Of a stretch of DNA of 64,000 nucleotides, positions 26,615-35,365 are shown piece by piece. A model generated the notes under the pieces. The model was not told where the DNA came from and ran no database searches. It saw nothing but the letters and a program-made list of their open reading frames with translations. The number at the start of each line of letters is the position of its first letter. The stretch's first letter is position 1. The stretch is taken from assembly GCF_904424705.1 (NCBI RefSeq), contig NZ_CAJGBF010000003.1, positions 310,001 through 374,000 on the forward strand, written 5' to 3'. Both the position numbers and the translations under genes were made by a program. This DNA is from Rossellomorea arthrocnemi. GTDB lineage: Bacteria; Bacillota; Bacilli; Bacillales; Bacillaceae_B.

Positions 26615-27964
26615 ATGCATTCCAATCATTATGACATCACAATCATAGGAGCAGGTGTGAGCAGTATTTTTCTTGCTTACACATTGATAAAAAACAATAA
26701 GCATGTCTCCATTCACATGATTGATCTCGGCAAAAAATTGAGTGAACGTACATGCGATATAGACGATGGTGGTGTCTGTACGTGTGAAGGAATGTGCAGT
26801 AAATACATTGGGTTTGCCGGTCTTGGGAAATCCGAGGGGAAGTTTAATTACACGAATGATTTCGGAGGAGAGCTCGGAAGGAAAATTGGAGATCAAGCTA
26901 CACTTGATTTAATGAAGGAAGTAGACGCAATTCTCTGTGAGTTTGGGGGTGACTTCACCACTTCCTACTGCACGAAAAATGAGTCACTTTCAAATAGGGC
27001 ACGGATGGCAGACTTGAAGGTGCTTTCAACTGAGGTCCGTCATTTAGGAACACGCTTAGCTAGCGAGGTTTTTCATAAAATGTATGAGGTACTGAAAAAT
27101 CGTATTACATTCAGTTTTGAAACTCTTGTTGAAACAATTTCTAAACATGATTCGGGATTTCACTTGAAGTCCAATTCCGGTGATTTTCACACTGAGAAAT
27201 TAGTGATCGGTACAGGTATGAGCGGAAGCACGTGGCTCAAAGAACAGGCAGCGTCACTTGGACTGTTTCCAGGAAAGACACGTCTGGATATGGGGATTCG
27301 TGTAGAAATGAAAGGTGATCAGCTTCAAATGATTTTACAAGATACGTTTGAAACAAAGTTACGGATTGAAAGGGACTCATTTAGTGCCACAACCTATTGT
27401 ATGAACCCACAAGGGAGAATCATCCGGAAACATCAGCATGGACTTGTGATGCCGGACGGACAGAATGCCCGTGAAAAAGATACCCCAAGTGAGAATCTGA
27501 ACTTCAGCTTGTTCGTTCCGCATTATTTTCAATCTTATGATGAGGCTATGGGTTATGCAGTTGACATTATAGGTGGAATCAATCAAGGGCAGGGAAGAAT
27601 TGTCGTTCAGAGATTGGAAGACTTTAAACGACGAAGGCATACAGAATCGTTAGAGGGGAATTTGATAGGTCCGTCCCTCGAAGCGGAATGCGGGAATGTC
27701 CGTTTCGAGGTTCCTGAGTTATATGGAATGGCGCTTGAGGAGTTTTTAACTTCCTTGGAGAAACTTCTGGGGGAACCGATTCACCCTGATACACTCTTGT
27801 ACGGGGTGGATGCTAAATTTCACGAACCAAAATTTTCGACAGATCCACACTTTGAAACGGCATTGCCAAACCTGTTTCTGATTGGTGATTGTTCAGGAGA
27901 AACCCATTCCCTGTCCCAGGCTGCGGCAAGCGGTATTTATTTGGGGAATTATCTGGGAGAATAG
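26615..27964 (+). CDS. FAD-dependent oxidoreductase (NAD(FAD)-utilising dehydrogenase-like)
   Basis: 449 residues. Rossmann motif ITIIGAGVSSIFLAYTL at about 9-25 binds FAD, and the C-terminal LFLIGDCSGETHSLSQAAASG is the second FAD-binding motif. The CDIDDGGVCTCEGMCSKYIGFAGLGKSEGK region near 49-78 has three Cys close together, possibly a metal or disulphide site. These features fit the flavoprotein group annotated as NAD(FAD)-utilising dehydrogenase. The ATG at 26615 is chosen for AAGGAG 8 nt upstream, over an ATG at 26546 inside the previous gene. A copy of the dispersed repeat word (complement, 27667-27679) lies in frame as IGPSLE. Confidence 0.78.
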   Translation: MHSNHYDITIIGAGVSSIFLAYTLIKNNKHVSIHMIDLGKKLSERTCDIDDGGVCTCEGMCSKYIGFAGLGKSEGKFNYTNDFGGELGRKIGDQATLDLMKEVDAILCEFGGDFTTSYCTKNESLSNRARMADLKVLSTEVRHLGTRLASEVFHKMYEVLKNRITFSFETLVETISKHDSGFHLKSNSGDFHTEKLVIGTGMSGSTWLKEQAASLGLFPGKTRLDMGIRVEMKGDQLQMILQDTFETKLRIERDSFSATTYCMNPQGRIIRKHQHGLVMPDGQNAREKDTPSENLNFSLFVPHYFQSYDEAMGYAVDIIGGINQGQGRIVVQRLEDFKRRRHTESLEGNLIGPSLEAECGNVRFEVPELYGMALEEFLTSLEKLLGEPIHPDTLLYGVDAKFHEPKFSTDPHFETALPNLFLIGDCSGETHSLSQAAASGIYLGNYLGE

Positions 27965-28055
27965 ACTTCCAATAAATGATAAAATTAGAATAATTTGAAA
28001 CCTTTGTGTCTGTTCTTTCGTATTAGTAGAAAGAACAGGCAGAAAGGATTTTTTT

Positions 28056-28348
28056 ATGGGGTTACAAATAGAGAAAACTGGTTTTGACTACGAGACGGAG
28101 GTAGACAAACAACAAAAAAAGCACAGGAGTATGTATTCTTTCCTCCAATTGTTGGGGCTATTTATTTTCGGTGGGTGGGGTGTCATGTTTTTCACAGTTC
28201 CCATGGATCTTAATCAAACATTTGAATGGGTTCAAGTGAAGAGCATTCATATTCATCAAGTTCTTCCAATAAAAGTCCTTATTTGCTCGCTAGTTTGTTG
28301 TTTCTTGTAATAAGTTGGGGGATTTCATTCTGGAATGCGTATAGTTAG
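28056..28348 (+). pseudogene. Frameshifted small membrane protein gene
   Basis: Begins at ATG 28056 (AGAAAGGA upstream) with a basic N-terminus and one membrane segment (FLQLLGLFIFGGWGVMFF). The original frame then ends at a stop at 28310, but a second frame from about 28245 reads SNKSPYLLASLLFLVISWGI to a stop at 28348, adding the second expected membrane helix. One indel near 28235-28250 therefore breaks a two-helix protein of roughly 97 residues. Function unknown. Confidence 0.55.
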
Positions 28349-28368
28349 AAATGATAAGGAGGGAACTT

Positions 28369-28649
28369 ATGTCTGAATGGGGTGTCTTGTTTGTCTTATT
28401 ATTTATCATTATGACCATCTTAGTTCTGACCAATTTCACGGTCATGAAGATTTTAGTAAAAATAAAAAGAAGCGGATTTGGTCTGGAGTAATCTGTATAT
28501 TGCTCACCCCCGCGGTTTTTTTCTTGACTGGTTTATCCGTAAGTCCATTTGATCCTTATGGGTTTGGGACAGGAATAATCATGATGATTTATGGTGCCTT
28601 TTTTGCTTTAAACGGGATAGGGATCATTGTGACGGGGCTATTTCTGTAA
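28369..28649 (+). pseudogene. Frameshifted small membrane protein gene
   Basis: AAGGAGGG precedes ATG 28369. The frame starts MSEWGVLFVLLFIIMTILVL, then shifts at an A-rich run near 28455-28470 (GTAAAAATAAAAAG) into a frame reading SGVICILLTPAVFFLTGLSV and ending GIGIIVTGLFL at 28649. Both halves are membrane helices and join sensibly, so one indel has split a protein of about 93 residues. A homopolymer sequencing error is also possible. It follows another frameshifted membrane gene. Confidence 0.6.
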
Positions 28650-28695
28650 ATAGGAAACCGCTAAACAAATTTACTATGAAGAGAAGGTTGATAAA

Positions 28696-29157
28696 ATGTT
28701 AGAACTTTTTTCTTATAATTGGAAAATCCGGGAAGAATGGTTTGAATGGTGCAGAAAAATAGAACAGGGTGAATTGGTGAAAGAGCGTACAGGCGGGATG
28801 GGAAGCATTTTAAAAAACCTCTTTCATGTAGTGGATTGTGAACAGATTTGGATGAATCAACTACAAGGAAAATCTGTGATGGTTAAGGATGTCCGTATGG
28901 TTTCAAAGTTGGACGAGGTCATCACGTTTTCAGAAGTGACCCGGAAGCAAACGGAAAGCTTTCTTTCCTTATGGACCCCTGCCTATGAAAAAAAAGAAAT
29001 TATTAGGACATCAAAATCGGGGAAAACATATCACTTCACATAACAAAAAGTGATGCAACATGTCGTTACTCATGAGATCCATCATATTGGCCAATTATCT
29101 GTGTGGGCAAGGGAAATAGGAGAGAAGCCGGTGTCGAGTGATATTCTTTTCAAATGA
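28696..29157 (+). pseudogene. DinB-family gene with an in-frame premature stop
   Basis: DinB four-helix protein (about 154 codons). Reading is continuous from ATG 28696 to TGA 29155-29157 except for TAA at 29041-29043. The tail after that stop (VMQHVVTHEIHHIGQLSVWA) holds the conserved metal-binding His motif HHIGQL, so the truncated product lacks it. A substitution rather than an indel caused the break, which argues against homopolymer sequencing error. The N-terminal part includes FHVVDCEQIWMNQL, the other metal-site helix. Confidence 0.8.
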
Positions 29158-29460
29158 AAAAATTGATGGTGAACATCACCAATACATAAATAAAGTGGAA
29201 AGAACTATGAATCATTAACAAAAGGATCTGATAGAAAAAGTGATGATGTTCAGGGGGGATTGTACGACCATTAAAGGGAGATACACATGAGTCATCTAAT
29301 ATAGGAGGGTCATGGTCGTATAACACTATGATGATAAGAACCTTTCATGCAAATGTCTGTGAGTGAAGAATGTGAACCTGGTTCCAAAGAGAACTTTAGT
29401 AATACGAGCATCAGTGTTATAATTGATGAATTGTTCATATGAAAAGGGGAGTAATACCGT

Positions 29461-29652
29461 ATGAGATATATGAAGTCACAAATGAAACTGTTAGTCAGAG
29501 ATAATAAAGAATTGCAGGCACGACTGAAAGTATTGATGGAAGAAATGAATTTAGAGAGAACTTTTGCCCTTAAAGCCCTTTATCACTCGGAAGTTGCGGA
29601 TGGTGGAAAATATCAGGCTGCCTATCAAGCCCTGGACTTACCAACGGAGTAA
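29461..29652 (+). CDS. Small uncharacterised coiled-coil protein
   Basis: 63 residues: MRYMKSQMKLLVRDNKELQA ... ending AAYQALDLPTE. A charged amphipathic helix spans about 5-45, without membrane segment or signal peptide. Ribosome site AAAGGGGAG 9 nt upstream. A possible TATAAT sits near 29420. I do not recognise a family. The 300 bases upstream (29158-29460) hold no gene that I can support. Confidence 0.55.
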   Translation: MRYMKSQMKLLVRDNKELQARLKVLMEEMNLERTFALKALYHSEVADGGKYQAAYQALDLPTE

Positions 29653-29723
29653 GTCTTTTTTTTGGATGGTTCTGTTATTTCTCTCATCTGGTAAAATCAT
29701 ACATATTGTGAGAGGGTGTTTAC

Positions 29724-30497
29724 ATGAAATTTATATTTGATTTGGACGGGACCATATGTTTTAAGGGGAAACCGGTCTCAGAAGATATTACCCATTGTTT
29801 GTTGGAACTACAATCGGATGGCCACGAAGTATTTTTTGCATCTGCAAGACCGATTCGGGATATACTTCCCGTCTTGGATAAAAGATTACATACTTTTCCT
29901 TTAATAGGGGGAAACGGATCTCTTATATTTCATAAGGGTGAAGTGATTCACTCAACCTCCTTTCATCGAAATGACTTAGTGAAAATTCTGAGTCTTATCG
30001 ATCAGTATAAGGCAACTTATTTAATCGATAGCGAGTGGGATTACGCTTATACAGGTCCGACCGATCATCCAATCCTTCACTTCCTGGATCCATCCAATCT
30101 TGCCCGGAGGCTTCCCGTTGCTTCACTGAATTCGATTGTGAAGATATTATTATTAACCTCCACCAACCACATGGATTTAATAGATGATTTGAAATCCTTG
30201 GATATTGTTGTAAACATACATACGAGTGAAAAAGTAGTAGATATCAGTCCCCCCAATGTTCATAAGTGGAATGCACTCTCTAGAGTTGGAGTGGTGGAAG
30301 AAGATTTTATCGCATTTGGTAATGACTCTAATGATATCAGTATGTTCAGTAAAGCAAGACATGCTGTCATGATAGGATACCACGAAGGACTTTCAAGTTT
30401 TGCTGATGAACAAATCCCTCTTACAGGTGAGTATGAAGGTAATATCATAAGAAAATTGAAGGAATTGTCATTTGAATATAATGAGATTAGGAAATGA
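29724..30497 (+). CDS. HAD-superfamily hydrolase (Cof-like, IIB)
   Basis: 257-residue Mg-dependent phosphatase. Motif I DLDGT at residues 6-10 carries the nucleophile Asp. Motif II is SAR (FFASARPI, about 38-45). Motif IV FGNDSNDISM near 218 supplies the Mg-binding Asps. A C2B-type cap lies between motifs II and III. Such proteins dephosphorylate sugar phosphates, nucleotides or flavin mononucleotide; the substrate here is unknown. The ATG has GAGAGGGTG upstream and it appears monocistronic. Confidence 0.87.
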   Translation: MKFIFDLDGTICFKGKPVSEDITHCLLELQSDGHEVFFASARPIRDILPVLDKRLHTFPLIGGNGSLIFHKGEVIHSTSFHRNDLVKILSLIDQYKATYLIDSEWDYAYTGPTDHPILHFLDPSNLARRLPVASLNSIVKILLLTSTNHMDLIDDLKSLDIVVNIHTSEKVVDISPPNVHKWNALSRVGVVEEDFIAFGNDSNDISMFSKARHAVMIGYHEGLSSFADEQIPLTGEYEGNIIRKLKELSFEYNEIRK

Positions 30498-30565
30498 ATG
30501 AAGAAAGCTGGTTGATTGAAAATCCCTGTTAGTCAGCTTTTCATTTTTCACCAGGATCTAAATGA

Positions 30566-30624
30566 TTGACTTTAATATTCAATTATATTATATTAATTGA
30601 CGGGTCAATGGTTGACCCGTCAAT
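30566..30624 (+). promoter_or_regulatory. Promoter and palindromic operator of the MarR operon
   Basis: Promoter TTGACT (30566-30571), 17-nt spacer, TATATT (30589-30594). Immediately downstream, at the expected start point, is a perfect inverted repeat: 13-bp arms ATTGACGGGTCAA (30596-30608) and complement (30612-30624) around TGG. It is a strong candidate binding site for the MarR protein encoded 20 nt later. Confidence 0.8.
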
Positions 30625-30644
30625 TGTTGAAAAGAGGGGATGCT

Positions 30645-31079
30645 TTGTCTAACTCATGTCGTGAAGAAGAAAAGATCATCGTTCAACTTAATGATATATA
30701 TAAACAAATGAGTCCTAAATTTGAGCGGTGTACAGGTATTAGTCAGTCTCGACTGGACCTATTGCACAGACTTTTTGAAGTGGAAGAAATCAGTCAGACC
30801 GCTCTTCAGCGTGAAGTGAATATTGACAGTGCTGCCGTGACGAGGCACTTAAAACAGCTTGAAGCAAAAGGGATGGTTTTCCGTCGTAAAAATCCTGCTG
30901 ACAACCGTTTTACATTTGTTCGCTTAACAGAAGAGGGAAGAATGAAGATAAAAGCTTACCGGGAAGAGAAAGACATTTTTATCTCTAAAGTCTTCAAAAC
31001 ATTCACTGAAGAAGAACGTACTATTTTATCGGGCATGCTAAACCGGATCCAGGATAATGTTCAAGGCATCGATTACTAA
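30645..31079 (+). CDS. MarR family repressor (MhqR-like)
   Basis: 144-residue winged helix-turn-helix dimer. HTH: ISQTALQREVNIDSAAVTRHLKQLEAKG, then wing MVFRRKNPADNRFTFVRLTEEG with the MarR signature DxRxxxVxLT in the form DNRFTFVRLT. The size and its place ahead of a nitroreductase and a quinol monooxygenase recall B. subtilis MhqR, which senses quinones and represses the mhq operons. The TTG at 30645 has AAGAGGGGA upstream; the longer in-frame start at 30597 lies in the operator. There are Cys residues near the N-terminus (NSCREEE, FERCTG) that could sense quinones. Confidence 0.87.
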   Translation: MSNSCREEEKIIVQLNDIYKQMSPKFERCTGISQSRLDLLHRLFEVEEISQTALQREVNIDSAAVTRHLKQLEAKGMVFRRKNPADNRFTFVRLTEEGRMKIKAYREEKDIFISKVFKTFTEEERTILSGMLNRIQDNVQGIDY

Positions 31080-31109
31080 TAAAAATTTACACATGAAGGA
31101 GAAATCATC

Positions 31110-31745
31110 ATGAATCAAACTAAAATCAATGATTTTAATGAAATTATAACAGGTCGTCGTTCCATCCGTAACTACGACCCATCCGTGAAAATCAGCAGAG
31201 AAGAAATGACAGAAATCCTAAAGGATGCAACGCTTGCACCCTCTTCTGTTAACCTGCAGCCGTGGCGTTTTGTTGTAATCGACAGTCCGGAAGGGAAAGA
31301 AACTCTTACACCACTTGCCAAATTCAATCAAACCCAGGTGAAAACCTCTTCTGCGGTGATCGCTGTATTTGTTGATATGAACAGCCTTGACTATGCAGAT
31401 GAAATCTACAACAAGGCAGTCGATGAAGGGTATATGCCTGCAGAAGTGAGAGATAGACAGCTCCCTGCCATTAAAGGTTTACTTGATACGATGCCGGTCG
31501 ATCAGTTTAGGGAAATGAATCTCATTGATGCAGGATTAGTATCTATGCAGCTTATGCTTGCTGCACGTGCTCACGGATATGATACAAATCCGATTGGTGG
31601 ATATGAAAAAGATCAAATTGCCGAAGCATATGGCATGGACAAAGGTCGTTATTACCCAGTCATGCTGATTTCAATCGGGAAAGCGGCAGATGAAGGCTAT
31701 AAATCTGTCCGCTTACCGGTCGAATCCATTACAGAATGGAAATAA
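31110..31745 (+). CDS. Nitroreductase family protein (MhqN-like)
   Basis: 211-residue FMN-dependent NAD(P)H oxidoreductase. GRRSIRNYDPSVKISREE at about 15-32 is the FMN phosphate-binding start, APSSVNLQPWRFVVI (about 43-57) the second FMN segment, and GGYEKDQIAEAYGMD near 170 the closing motif. MhqN of B. subtilis reduces quinone or nitro compounds in the quinone stress response. It lies 30 nt after the MarR gene with AAGGAGAA before its ATG, and is followed after 24 nt by a quinol monooxygenase. Confidence 0.9.
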   Translation: MNQTKINDFNEIITGRRSIRNYDPSVKISREEMTEILKDATLAPSSVNLQPWRFVVIDSPEGKETLTPLAKFNQTQVKTSSAVIAVFVDMNSLDYADEIYNKAVDEGYMPAEVRDRQLPAIKGLLDTMPVDQFREMNLIDAGLVSMQLMLAARAHGYDTNPIGGYEKDQIAEAYGMDKGRYYPVMLISIGKAADEGYKSVRLPVESITEWK

Positions 31746-31769
31746 TTCAAGGAAAAGAGGAGAACTAAC

Positions 31770-32066
31770 ATGATTATCATTCATGCAGAATTTCAGATTA
31801 ACCCAATGAAGGAACAGGCATTTCTAGAAGAAATCCACCCGCTTGTCGCTTCATCCAGAGCGGAGGATGGCAACATCACTTATGATTTAATGAAAGATAC
31901 AGAGAGAGAAAGCGTCTATACAATGGTGGAGGTATGGAAGGATTCCGCTGCTGTTGAGAGTCATAATACGAGTGAACATTTCACTTCATTCGTTGGAAAG
32001 GCACCTGATTATTTAGCGGCTCCTCTAAATGTGAAGATATACGAAGGAAATAAAGTAGAAAAATGA
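31770..32066 (+). CDS. Antibiotic-biosynthesis-monooxygenase-fold protein (putative quinol monooxygenase)
   Basis: 98 residues, one ABM (dimeric alpha/beta barrel) domain: IIIHAEFQINPMKEQAFLEEI at the start, EDGNITYDLMKDTERESVYTMVEVWKD in the middle, ESHNTSEHFTSF at the end. The family includes YgiN-type quinol monooxygenases that need no cofactor. Third gene of the MarR operon, so it probably helps detoxify quinones. GAGGAG precedes its ATG. A terminator follows. Confidence 0.85.
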   Translation: MIIIHAEFQINPMKEQAFLEEIHPLVASSRAEDGNITYDLMKDTERESVYTMVEVWKDSAAVESHNTSEHFTSFVGKAPDYLAAPLNVKIYEGNKVEK

Positions 32067-32073
32067 TTGTTTT

Positions 32074-32104
32074 AAAAGCACCCTGCATGAGCTGGGTGCT
32101 TTAT
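32074..32104. terminator. Terminator after the quinone-response operon
   Basis: Hairpin of AAAGCACCC and GGGTGCTTT with a 10-nt loop, then TATTG. The RNase J gene converges on it. Confidence 0.7.
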
Positions 32105-32123
32105 TGATGAAAATGCATCCTGA

Positions 32124-33797
32124 CTAAATCTCAATAAGAATCGGCAAGAGAACAGGATTTCTTTTTAACTGCTTGAAAACGAATTGACCGACAACCTTTT
32201 TGATTGCTTGTTTCATTTCTTTCCAATCCCGGATATTCTCACCGGTTAGATCATCGACAACTTTTTTTACTAGATGGTTAATATCTCTCAAGAGTTCCTC
32301 TGAATCACGAACAAATACAAACCCTCGTGATATGGTATCAGGACCTGAAATAATCGTATGATCGGATTTATTGAGGGTTACAACAATAATCAGCATCCCG
32401 TCTTCAGACAATTGCTTGCGATCGCGTAAAACAATGGATCCAATATCTCCAACACTCAGGCCGTCTACATAGGTATCACCTGCAGGATGGGACCGGGTTT
32501 GACGAGCGATGGAATTCTTTATGTCAACGGCTTCCCCGTTTTTGATGATAAACGTATTTCCTTTCTCCACTCCTACTGATTCGGCAAGTAAACGGTGGTG
32601 GTGAAGCATTCGATATTCCCCATGAATAGGGATAAAGTATGTTGGCTTCATCAAAGTCAGCATGAGTTTAAGGTCTTCCTGGTATCCATGACCGGATACG
32701 TGCATTCCGGTAGAGCTTCCACTGCCATAAATGACGTGGGCACCCAGTTGGAAGAGGTTGTCTATAATGAGGGACACATCTTTTTCGTTTCCGGGAATGG
32801 GTGATGCTGCAAAGATGACCGTATCATCTGGATAGATGGATACACCACGGAAGTTTCCAGTCGATAAACGGCCGAGGGCAGCTCTGGATTCCCCTTGGCT
32901 CCCTGTACATAAAATGGCTACTTTTTCTGGAGGTAATGCATCGATTTCACCTGCATCTATAAGCATCCCGTCAGGAATCATCAAATAACCTCGTTCCATT
33001 GCAACAGATACAACATTAATCATGCTTCTACCTAATAATGCGAGCTTCCGATCCGTCTTAATGGATGCATCCACTACTTGTTGTACTCGATTCACATTGG
33101 AGGCAAAGGTGGAGACAAATATCTTTCCATTTGCTTTAAAGAATGCTTCATCCATATGATTGCCTACCATTTGTTCGGAAGGAGTCAAACCGCTCCTCTC
33201 TGCATTCGTGCTTTCAGAAAGCAATAAGAGTACACCTTTATCACCAATTCTTGCCATTTTATGGATATCGGTATACTGATGATTGGCAGGGGTCAGGTCG
33301 AATTTGAAGTCGCCTGTATGTACGACATTCCCCTCCGGTGTGTGAAAAACAATCCCCAGACAATCTGGAATGCTATGACTTACTTTGAAGAAAGATACAT
33401 CCATTGCACCCAAATTGAGTGAAGTTTCTGAATCGATTTTAATGAGTTTCGTATCACGTAGAAGCTTATGTTCTTCTAATTTCAATTGAATTAATCCTAA
33501 TGTAAAATGTGTAGCGTAAATGGGCATGTTGATTTTTTTGAGAAGATAGGGGATGCCTCCTATATGATCTTCGTGTCCATGAGTGACGATGAGTCCTCGG
33601 ATTTTGTCTTTATTTTTCTCAAGATAGGAAACATCGGGAATAATTAAGTCGATGCCTAAGAGACTTTCATCGGGAAATTTACCTCCACAGTCGATGATGA
33701 CGATATCATCACCATATTTGATGACATACATATTTTTTCCGATTTCATTAAGTCCACCCAATGCAAATATCGTTAAAGCCTGTTCATTTGTTTCCAA
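32124..33797 (-). CDS. Ribonuclease J family protein (paralogue)
   Basis: 557 residues, the size of RNase J1/J2. MBL and beta-CASP domains: THGHEDHIGGIPYLL (the HxHxDH zinc motif), HTGDFKFDLTP, FASNVNRVQQV, CTGSQGESRAAL and HVSGHGYQEDLKLML are all intact. The C-terminal VYVDGLSVGDIGSIVLRDRK and LKRNPVLLPILIEI are typical. RNase J cleaves RNA inside and trims 5' ends. J1 and J2 are usually encoded elsewhere, so this may be a third copy; sequence alone cannot say whether it is J1 or J2. Start is TTG at 33797 with GGAGGG 7 nt upstream, preferred over a TTG at 33812 that overlaps it. Confidence 0.88.
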   Translation of the reverse strand: METNEQALTIFALGGLNEIGKNMYVIKYGDDIVIIDCGGKFPDESLLGIDLIIPDVSYLEKNKDKIRGLIVTHGHEDHIGGIPYLLKKINMPIYATHFTLGLIQLKLEEHKLLRDTKLIKIDSETSLNLGAMDVSFFKVSHSIPDCLGIVFHTPEGNVVHTGDFKFDLTPANHQYTDIHKMARIGDKGVLLLLSESTNAERSGLTPSEQMVGNHMDEAFFKANGKIFVSTFASNVNRVQQVVDASIKTDRKLALLGRSMINVVSVAMERGYLMIPDGMLIDAGEIDALPPEKVAILCTGSQGESRAALGRLSTGNFRGVSIYPDDTVIFAASPIPGNEKDVSLIIDNLFQLGAHVIYGSGSSTGMHVSGHGYQEDLKLMLTLMKPTYFIPIHGEYRMLHHHRLLAESVGVEKGNTFIIKNGEAVDIKNSIARQTRSHPAGDTYVDGLSVGDIGSIVLRDRKQLSEDGMLIIVVTLNKSDHTIISGPDTISRGFVFVRDSEELLRDINHLVKKVVDDLTGENIRDWKEMKQAIKKVVGQFVFKQLKRNPVLLPILIEI

Positions 33798-33922
33798 TAA
33801 TGAACCCTCCAAAACAAGTTTTCTTTATTATTCCCCAATATGCCGATTTCATAATGTTGGTTGGGGAGAAACAAAAGGTAACCTATTATGGTTTTCAAGT
33901 CAGCTTAAATACATGAATAAAG

Positions 33923-34200
33923 AAAAAAGAGTGGGACTAAACAAATTGACCAAAACTTAAAGACGAACAGATCATTGAAGCTTTAATACCATTCTAGATT
34001 TATAGGGAAGATTTCGCTTTTCGCGGGTAGACCGTGCTCCTCCTCCTGTCCTCAGGATGTCCATTTACAGGGATAGGTGCTCGAGGTCATAAGGCAAGGC
34101 AACCAAAATGGCAAAAAACGCCTTCCCGGTAGGCTCGTCTTATGATTATAACCCTTTGTCCAAGCCCTTTCGCTTGTCTACTAGTGGGTGAGGATCAGAT
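33923..34200. repeat. Interspersed repeat, copy B (diverged)
   Basis: Begins AAAAAAGAGTGGGACTAAAC and continues with AAGATTTCGCTTTTCGCGGGTAGACCGTG. This aligns with copy A at 18416 (AAAAAAGGTCGGGACTAAAT ... AAGACTTCGCTTTCCGCGGGCAGCCTGTG). The right end differs and lacks the GTCCCAGCC end. The 5' half is therefore shared and the 3' half is truncated or replaced. The whole gap between the RNase J start and 34390 holds no gene I can support. Confidence 0.55.
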
Positions 34201-34390
34201 TTATTCTGACCATCCTGTTTGAAACGATAAGTGTAATATTGAAAGGAGTTAAGAAATCATAAGTTGGGAGGTTGGCTGTTCATTGTAAAATGGATGGCTT
34301 TTCTAATGTATTAAACAGTAAATTTTGCAGGTGTAAACAATTTATTACTTGAAGTAAGTATACAAGAAGATTATAAAAGCGGATTTTTTT

Positions 34391-35292
34391 ATGTCTGTAA
34401 AATTGTTTGTTGATTCAAAAAATATGTTAGGCGAGAGTCCCTGTTGGGATACAAATATGAACTTGCTTTATTGGGTGGATATCATCGGGAAAGAAATCTT
34501 ACAATTCAACCCTGTTTCCGGCAGTACCCAAACGTTTAAAATGGATCAATTTGTAGGCTGTCTCTCTCTGACGGATAGTGATAATGGCCGAATGATTCTT
34601 GGTCTTCAGCACGGGATTTATTTTTTGAACTGGGAGTCAGGTCTTTTAGAAAAAGTGTGTGATCCTGAAAGCCACTTAGAAGAAAATCGTAAATGTGATC
34701 CGGAAGGAAGGTTTTGGGCAGGAACGACGGATACAACAGGGGTAAACGGAAAGGCGCTCTATACGTTATAAACTCACAATTACAAATTACGAAAATGGTT
34801 GAAAATGTGGGTACTTCCAACGGCCTGGCGTGGTCACCCTGCAATCAATTTATGTATTTCATCGATACCCCAACCAAGCAGGTCGTTCGATATCGATATG
34901 ATGGACATACGGGTAAAATCGAACGTCCCGAAGTGGTGGTACACTTTCCTGAAGGTGTTGGAATTCCGGATGGTATGACCATCGATGTGGAAGGAATGCT
35001 TTGGATCGCCCATTGGGGTGGAAAGGGGATATCAAGGTGGAATCCATATAACGGAAAGCAGCTTGAATTCATAAAGGTCCCTGCTGTGAATGTGACGTCC
35101 TGTGCATTCGGTGGAGCGGATTTAAACGAATTGTACATGACCACAGCACGAACGAGAATGACAGATGAACAACTGAATGAATTTCCCCATGCTGGTGGGG
35201 TATTCACCATGAAGACAAATGTTAAAGGAATAGGGAATACTGTCTTCACTGAATTAGAAAATAACGTTGCTTCTCGTATTGCCGAAATATAG
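34391..35292 (+). pseudogene. Broken SMP-30/gluconolactonase gene
   Basis: Two overlapping frames, 34391-34771 and 34714-35292, together encode a regucalcin-like six-bladed beta-propeller (LGESPCWDTNMNLLYWVDI ... GLAWSPCNQFMYFIDTPTKQ ... IPDGMTIDVEGMLWIAHWGG). A frameshift near 34740 separates them. In addition the conserved R-F-N-D-G-K-C-D segment reads EENRKCD, so four residues that form part of the active-site loop are missing by an in-frame deletion. Both faults disable the enzyme. The start at ATG 34391 lacks a strong ribosome site. Confidence 0.8.
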
Positions 35293-35365
35293 TCATCAAA
35301 AAATTAAATATTTAAATATGGTAAATTATGCTATGATGACAAGAGGATATTCAAAAGGAGTGGTG

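Noticed and set aside
28369-28649. Programmed ribosomal frameshift at the A-rich run
   Set aside because: Possible, but no slippery heptamer with a downstream structure is clear and the neighbouring genes are broken too, so decay or error is simpler.
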